From: JAAYCI01 sp047972265
GTDB taxonomy: Bacteria > Bacillota > Clostridia > Oscillospirales > Ruminococcaceae
Assembly: GCA_047972265.1 (NCBI GenBank)
Contig: JBKEAM010000053.1
Coordinates: forward strand, 19,487-83,486
DNA: 64,000 nucleotides
Direction: 5' to 3'
Shown: positions 59,823 through 64,000 of the stretch, one piece after another
Layout: each line of letters opens with the position of its first letter
Position numbering within the stretch: the stretch's first letter is position 1
Notes under the pieces: generated by a model
Seen by the model: the letters and a program-made list of their open reading frames with translations, nothing else
Told to the model about the DNA's origin: nothing
Databases searched by the model: none
Program-made: the position numbers and the translations under genes

Positions 59823-60269
59823 TTAATTATTAATGTTGGGCAATGGGCTGCCGGTTTGTTGCTTTGCGGCACAGGCGGCACAGATGCCGCTTAAAATGGT
59901 GCGGGAGGGGTCTATCTGAAACCGGTGGCTTTTATATATAAAGGTACTTAACTCCTTTAGCTCGCCACAGGCAAGGTGCTCCATTTCTCCGCAGTAAATA
60001 CAGCGCAGGTGGTAGTGGCTAGGCGCGCAGCTGGTGGTACCCACATATTCGTAATAAGCCTGTTTTCCGTCGGGCGTATATTTTCGTATCTCATTTGTTT
60101 TTTCCAGTTGGTCTAACTGGCGGTAAATAGTGGCAAGCCCTATGCTATTGCCCTGCCTCTCCAGCTCGTCTTTTAAGTCGGGCACAGTAAAATGCTCGCC
60201 TCTATGCTCTATAAGGTAGTTTATCAGCACAGATTTTTGCACTGTTTGATAGGTCTCTCTTTTTGCCAT
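59823..60269 (-). CDS. zur: Fur-family zinc uptake regulator
   Basis: A 148-residue Fur-family repressor. The winged helix reads FTVPDLKDELERQGNSIGLATIYRQLDQL; the dimerisation domain has HYHLRCIYCGEMEHLAC and ICAACAAKQQ, the two CxxC pairs of the structural zinc site. Linkage to znuC-znuB and a metallochaperone/permease marks it as Zur rather than iron Fur or PerR. Start at 60269 follows AGAGGAG. It heads the zur-znuC-znuB-fusion-TIGR03943 operon and probably represses it and the Zur box before znuA. Confidence 0.93.
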   Translation of the reverse strand: MAKRETYQTVQKSVLINYLIEHRGEHFTVPDLKDELERQGNSIGLATIYRQLDQLEKTNEIRKYTPDGKQAYYEYVGTTSCAPSHYHLRCIYCGEMEHLACGELKELSTFIYKSHRFQIDPSRTILSGICAACAAKQQTGSPLPNINN

Positions 60270-60328
60270 TTTTTCTCCTCTTCCAAACATGGCACCGTCC
60301 AAAAACATCTCTTAAATACAAGCAATAT

Positions 60329-60385
60329 GAAAACGGTTCTTAATTTTGGTGTTTTAATTATAATCACTTGCACAGGCAGTGTCAA
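60329..60385 (-). promoter_or_regulatory. zur operon promoter with degenerate Zur-type site
   Basis: On the minus strand, TTGACA (60380-60385), 17 bases, TATAAT (60357-60362), a perfect consensus promoter. At 60329-60348, CAAAATTAAGAACCGTTTTC keeps one half (7 of 8 bases) of the znuA operator and part of the other (5 of 8), at the same offset downstream of the -10 box. This suggests weak autoregulation. Confidence 0.65.
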
Positions 60386-60485
60386 GGCGGGCAGGTGGCC
60401 TATAAATACATGTGCAAGTAGCAGTAAATAATAGCCATAAAAGTGCAGATGATATGTAAAAAAGCAAAATAGTTTTCCAAAATAC

Positions 60486-60525
60486 TTGACGTTACATAAT
60501 GTGTAATGATATTGTATGTGTAACG
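60486..60525 (+). promoter_or_regulatory. promoter and operator of the ArsR-like/MFS operon
   Basis: TTGACG (60486-60491), 18 bases, TATTGT (60510-60515). The inverted repeat CGTTACA (60490-60496) / TGTAACG (60519-60525) overlaps the -35 box and the start region and is a plausible autoregulatory site. Confidence 0.6.
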
Positions 60526-60541
60526 AACGGAGGGCTGCAAT

Positions 60542-61099
60542 ATGAAAGACACTGTTGTACTGCAAGGAAAAAAAGAATTGGACATTTACATGAACCCCCA
60601 GCGCCAAAACCTAATACGCTGCATGAAGATAGAGGGTGAGCCGCTTACCCCAAAACAGTTAAGTGTAAAACTGGGCATTTCTGCCTCTTCTGTACAGCAT
60701 CATTTAAAAAAACTGGCCGAGCTTGGCCTGGTAGAAGTAAGTTATACGCGCCAAATTAAGGGCATTACAGCCAGCTATTACAGCTTGCTGCCCAAAACGG
60801 TAGCCATTGGGGGCGAACTAAAGGACGAAAATTTTAACCAGCGCCTTGTAATTATGCAAAACGCTCTTTCTTCGGCTTTTGATGGTTTTGCAAGGTACAG
60901 CAGCGCGGCGGCGGGCCTGCAAGAGGGCCGCCAGCATGGCGATGTTCTTTCGGGTGTGGTGCATTTAAGCAACAAAGAAGCAAAAGAACTGTATGCGCTT
61001 GTGCGCACATTTTTAGAGGAACACGAAACAAAGAAAAAGGGCTGCATCCCGTGGGAATATTCTATGGTGTTTTACCCCGCGGGAGAAGAAGATGCGTAA
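60542..61099 (+). CDS. ArsR-like winged-helix transcriptional regulator
   Basis: 185 residues. The N-terminal winged helix (~15-80) includes LTPKQLSVKLGISASSVQHH and LVEVSYTRQIKGITASYYSL. The C-terminal ~100 residues are helical and unassigned. No Cys-rich metal site of classical ArsR is present, so the inducer is probably not arsenite. It overlaps the MFS transporter gene by eight bases and has a candidate operator in its own promoter, a common repressor-transporter design. GGAGGG precedes the ATG. Confidence 0.85.
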   Translation: MKDTVVLQGKKELDIYMNPQRQNLIRCMKIEGEPLTPKQLSVKLGISASSVQHHLKKLAELGLVEVSYTRQIKGITASYYSLLPKTVAIGGELKDENFNQRLVIMQNALSSAFDGFARYSSAAAGLQEGRQHGDVLSGVVHLSNKEAKELYALVRTFLEEHETKKKGCIPWEYSMVFYPAGEEDA

Positions 61100-62282
61100 A
61101 GCTGTTTCCTCTGTTATTTTTTTAAAAAGTGCCGCGGTGGGCATTATAATGCCGGTGCTGTCCCTTGTGTTGCTGGCGCATGGGGCTAGTATGGCTACAC
61201 TTTCGCTTTTGCTGGGTGCGTACTCTCTAACGGTAATTGTTGCAGAGCTTCCTAGCGGTATTATGGCCGATGTATTTGGCCGCAAGCGATTGTTTATGCT
61301 TTCGGCAGTGTTGTACGCAGGCAGTTTTTTGCTGCTGCTATTTTCAAACTCTTTGCTGGTTTTGCTTGGAGCTATGGTGCTGAACGGCCTTGGGCGGGCA
61401 TTTTCTACCGGTAGCATAGACGCGCTGGCGATTGACCAAGCGGTGGAAAACGGCACCCCTATGGAAAAGGTAACGGCGCGTATTTCTATGTTAGAAAGTG
61501 CAGGCCTTGCAGGCGGCGCGCTTTTGGGTGGTGTGCTTGCGGGTATAGGGGCGGGGTATTTTGCCAATATTTTTGCCTGCCTATGCCTGTATACCGCCTT
61601 GTTTTTGGCAACGGCTTTGGGCGTAAAAGAAGATGCGGTACAGATAGAAATACAAAATGACCATAATGCGATAAGCAAGCAGATTAAAAACAGTTTTGCA
61701 ATTGTTCGCCATAAATCAGTTATAAAATATCTTTTTGCATTTTCGTTTTTAAGCGGGGTGGCCCTGCTGCTGGTAGAGACCTACTGGCAGCCTGCCCTAA
61801 TAAAGCTTTTGGCGCCAGAATGGCTGCTTGGCGGTGTTGTGTTTTTGGGGTTTGCAGGCAGCATTTTAGGCAGTAAGCTGTCCCAAGCATTGCTGTCTCA
61901 AAAAAGTGCCACAGGTTGGTGGCTGTTGATTATACAAAAAATTATAACAGGGGCTGTTCTTATATTGCTGGCGGCTGCTAGTACAGCGCCCCTATTTACA
62001 GGGACATACACGCTGCTGTATCTGCTGCTGGGCAGCAGCGGGGTTGTAGAAAATACCCTGCTTAATAAAGAGATAGAATCTGCCCAGCGTGCCAGTGTGG
62101 TTTCGCTATTTTCCTTTATAATGCAGTTGGGGGGGCTGGCAGCCTCTTTACTAAGCTGGGCCTTTATACCTTATATAGGATATACAGGGTTGTGGGGTTT
62201 AGGGGGTATTGTGCTTTGCGCTGGGGCGGGCGGTTGTGCGCTGCTGCGTAGTTCTTTAAAAAGCAAACAGATGCAGCCATAA
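61092..62282 (+). CDS. major facilitator superfamily transporter
   Basis: A 396-residue MFS protein with about 12 membrane helices. The loop 2-3 motif appears as GIMADVFGRKRLFML, and ARISMLESAGLAGGALLGG is the helix 5 region. It resembles drug-efflux MFS members of Firmicutes. Its ATG lies inside the end of the ArsR-like gene (eight-base overlap), so regulator and transporter are made together. The substrate is unknown. Confidence 0.9.
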   Translation: MRKAVSSVIFLKSAAVGIIMPVLSLVLLAHGASMATLSLLLGAYSLTVIVAELPSGIMADVFGRKRLFMLSAVLYAGSFLLLLFSNSLLVLLGAMVLNGLGRAFSTGSIDALAIDQAVENGTPMEKVTARISMLESAGLAGGALLGGVLAGIGAGYFANIFACLCLYTALFLATALGVKEDAVQIEIQNDHNAISKQIKNSFAIVRHKSVIKYLFAFSFLSGVALLLVETYWQPALIKLLAPEWLLGGVVFLGFAGSILGSKLSQALLSQKSATGWWLLIIQKIITGAVLILLAAASTAPLFTGTYTLLYLLLGSSGVVENTLLNKEIESAQRASVVSLFSFIMQLGGLAASLLSWAFIPYIGYTGLWGLGGIVLCAGAGGCALLRSSLKSKQMQP

Positions 62283-62418
62283 AAGTTTTGTTTTAAGCAG
62301 TTGCAAAAAGGGTATTGCTGTAAAGCAAAAATGGTTGTACAGTTTTACTGGTGTTAATATTGAATAAGCAAAGTGGTACTATATAACCATAAACTTGCTT
62401 TTACGAAAGGAAGATACT

Positions 62419-63189
62419 ATGGCATTGTTGCAAATGCAATATTTTTCTCAGATTTTGCAAAAGGGCACAGGGATGAATGTGATACTGCCCGATGTCTGCT
62501 ACGGCGCAGATAACCAACAGGCAAACCGTAAAGAAATAAATGTTGTTTATTTATTGCACGGTCTTTCAGATGATTTTACCTCGTGGCAGCGCAAAACCGC
62601 GGTAGAAAGGTATGCGGCAGAATACAACCTTGCGGTAATTATGCCCGATGCTGCGCGCAGCTTTTATTGCAACGAGGTTTTGGGCGGTGCCTATTTGCAA
62701 CATATTGCAGAAGAAGTGCCCTTTGTGGTTAAAGAAATGCTTGGTATAGAGGAAACAAAGGGCAAAACTTTTGTGGCGGGCTTATCTATGGGTGGGTATG
62801 GTGCGCTAAAGCTGGCGCTGCAATATCCTGCCCGGTTTGCAGCGGCGGCCAGTTTCTCGGGCGCGGCAGATATTGCTGACGCATTTTCTATTTTAGATGT
62901 ACTGCAGGATAAGCAGAGAATATTTGGCGACTTGCAGGCGCTAAAAGGCTCGGAGCACGACCTGTACACAATTGCGCAAAAAGAAAAATCAGCCCTGCCA
63001 AGGCTGTACATTGCCTGCGGTACGCAAGATTTTTTTTACGGGCAGCATCAGGCTTTTTGTGCTTTTTTGGAGGGTAGGGGCTATGATGTAAACAGAGTGG
63101 ATACACAAGGGGCCCAGCACGAATGGAATTATTGGGATGCGCAGCTGCCAAACGCCCTGCATTGGATGATGGGGCAAAAACAGCTATAG
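62419..63189 (+). CDS. esterase family alpha/beta hydrolase
   Basis: 256 residues related to tributyrin esterase EstA and S-formylglutathione hydrolase. The nucleophile is Ser123 in AGLSMGGYGALK, LLHGLSDDFTSW forms the oxyanion region, GTQDFFYG gives the acid, and AQHEWNYWD the catalytic His. No signal peptide is seen, so it is cytoplasmic. AAAGGA precedes the ATG at 62419 by 7 bases. It stands alone; natural substrates are probably short-chain esters. Confidence 0.9.
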   Translation: MALLQMQYFSQILQKGTGMNVILPDVCYGADNQQANRKEINVVYLLHGLSDDFTSWQRKTAVERYAAEYNLAVIMPDAARSFYCNEVLGGAYLQHIAEEVPFVVKEMLGIEETKGKTFVAGLSMGGYGALKLALQYPARFAAAASFSGAADIADAFSILDVLQDKQRIFGDLQALKGSEHDLYTIAQKEKSALPRLYIACGTQDFFYGQHQAFCAFLEGRGYDVNRVDTQGAQHEWNYWDAQLPNALHWMMGQKQL

Positions 63190-63323
63190 CTTAAAGGCAC
63201 TTTTGTATAACCAAACAGTAATATTTTGTGGCCGTATTATAAGTTGGTGATGGTTTAGGTGCTTTGCAAAGTGCACAGCAAGTAAAAACAATATAATTGG
63301 CATTACACAGCAGGAGGCATAGT

Positions 63324-64000
63324 TTGTATAACGATTTATTTTCGATTGGGCCTTTTACAATACATGGGTATGGTTTAATGATTGCCATTGGCGTATTGGC
63401 TGCCCTTTTTACCGGGCTTCATCGGGCAAAAAAGCATCAAAAAAACGAGGACATTGTATGGGGCATTGCAAGCTGGGGGCTGCTTGGCGGATTTGCGGGC
63501 GCAAAGCGATTGTTTTTATTGGTAGAGCTGCCAGCGGTTATACAAAACCCTTCCTTTATTCTTCACTCTTTTGGGTATGGGTTTGTGGTATACGGGGGCA
63601 TTATTGGGGGCGTGTTGTGCGCGTGGCTGTACTGCCATAGTAAAAAGCAGCCGTTTTTGCAGTATTTAGACCTTTTAATTCCTTCGGTGGCGTTGGCACA
63701 GGGGTTTGGGCGCATAGGCTGACTTTTGGCAGGCTGCTGCTATGGCAGGCCTACCAATGCATGGTGGGGCATTGTATTTCACAACTCGGCACAGGCACCC
63801 AACGGCATTGCATTGGTGCCAACCCAAATTATTTCTTCTTTAGGGGATTTTGCCCTGTTTTTTGTTTTGGTTCTGCTGTATAAAAAGCGCCGGTTTGATG
63901 GGCAGTTGGGGGCGCTTTACATGCTGCTTTATGGTGCAGGCCGTTTTGGCATAGAGTTTTTGCGAAACGACCCACGTGGCGATGTGGGCATGCTTTCTAC
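63324..64000 (+). pseudogene. lgt: prolipoprotein diacylglyceryl transferase, interrupted by one in-frame TGA and cut by the window end
   Basis: A membrane enzyme that transfers diacylglycerol to the lipobox Cys of prolipoproteins. It starts with TTG at 63324 behind GGAGG (YNDLFSIGPFTIHGYGLMI). The Lgt signature reads GFGRIG, then TGA (63720-63722), then LLAGCCYGRPTNAWWG in the same frame, continuing cleanly to the window edge through GAGRFGIEFLRNDPRG. Relatives of this subfamily usually have GRIGC before the hydrophobic AGCCYG part, so TGA replaces a Cys codon. Sequencing error, nonsense mutation or selenocysteine are the alternatives. Confidence 0.85.

Noticed and set aside
63720..63722. 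A recoded TGA (TGA as sense codon) throughout the genome
   Set aside because: TGA is used as a normal stop in several intact genes here, for example at 4641-4643, 31945-31947 and 37291-37293.
1..64000. Mobile elements, prophage, CRISPR or tRNA genes
   Set aside because: No transposase or integrase frames, regularly spaced repeats, cloverleaf sequences or phage gene clusters were seen; gene order looks like ordinary chromosome.

Overview
The window reads as chromosomal DNA of an obligately anaerobic, low-to-mid G+C Firmicute, most likely a gut Clostridia of the Oscillospirales/Ruminococcaceae type. The basis is AGGAGG-type ribosome sites, genetic code 11 with TGA used as an ordinary stop, oxygen-independent ribonucleotide reductase (NrdD/NrdG) with an NrdR box, a BceRS-BceAB module, a Zur-type zinc island, a CmpB-like membrane protein and a DUF5058 transporter. 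I see no rRNA, tRNA, CRISPR array, prophage or insertion sequence.

Layout. 0-11.7 kb: housekeeping and accessory singletons (PucR-type regulator, exonuclease III, tyrosine phosphatase, NAD(P)HX dehydratase, S9 peptidase, ZIP transporter, a C39-like protein lacking its catalytic Cys, cold-shock protein, a degenerate-GGDEF/EAL protein). 11.8-19.7 kb: an ABC exporter with a very long coiled-coil FtsX permease, and an LTA-synthase-like enzyme. 19.8-26.3 kb: a DUF5058 membrane pair, an M20 peptidase and a polar amino-acid ABC transporter; three of these genes carry single-base frameshifts. 26.4-33.4 kb: methyltransferase, gpmA, the nrd operon, a C-rich structured ncRNA candidate and a NYN/LOTUS protein. 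33.7-37.8 kb: signal peptidase, then a first zinc-uptake operon. 37.9-46.3 kb: GNAT, WYL regulator, a CydDC-like exporter operon with YgbA and DUF454, aroD, and a TipA-like MerR regulator. 46.4-51.1 kb: BceAB-RS peptide-antibiotic resistance module. 51.2-60.3 kb: a second zinc island (ZnuA, COG0523 GTPase, ketopantoate-reductase-like protein, and a zur-znuC-znuB-GTPase/permease fusion-TIGR03943 operon). 60.5-64 kb: ArsR-like regulator with an MFS transporter, an esterase, and lgt running off the end.

The most striking observations are these. (1) Class III ribonucleotide reductase is split: NrdD ends before its glycyl-radical segment, and a 51-codon gene with its own ribosome site carries that segment alone, between nrdD and nrdG. 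(2) A Zur-linked operon encodes a COG0523-like GTPase fused to a DUF318-type permease, next to its TIGR03943 partner; a free lipoprotein version of the TIGR03943 C-terminal domain sits in the other zinc operon. (3) A roughly 190-nt promoter-to-terminator RNA with several C-rich loops lies after nrdG. (4) lgt has a single in-frame TGA exactly where a Cys is expected.

Caution: three single-base deletions in homopolymer runs between 21.4 and 25.1 kb, plus the lgt TGA, could be assembly errors rather than biology. All functional calls rest on motif recognition by eye; no database search was run.
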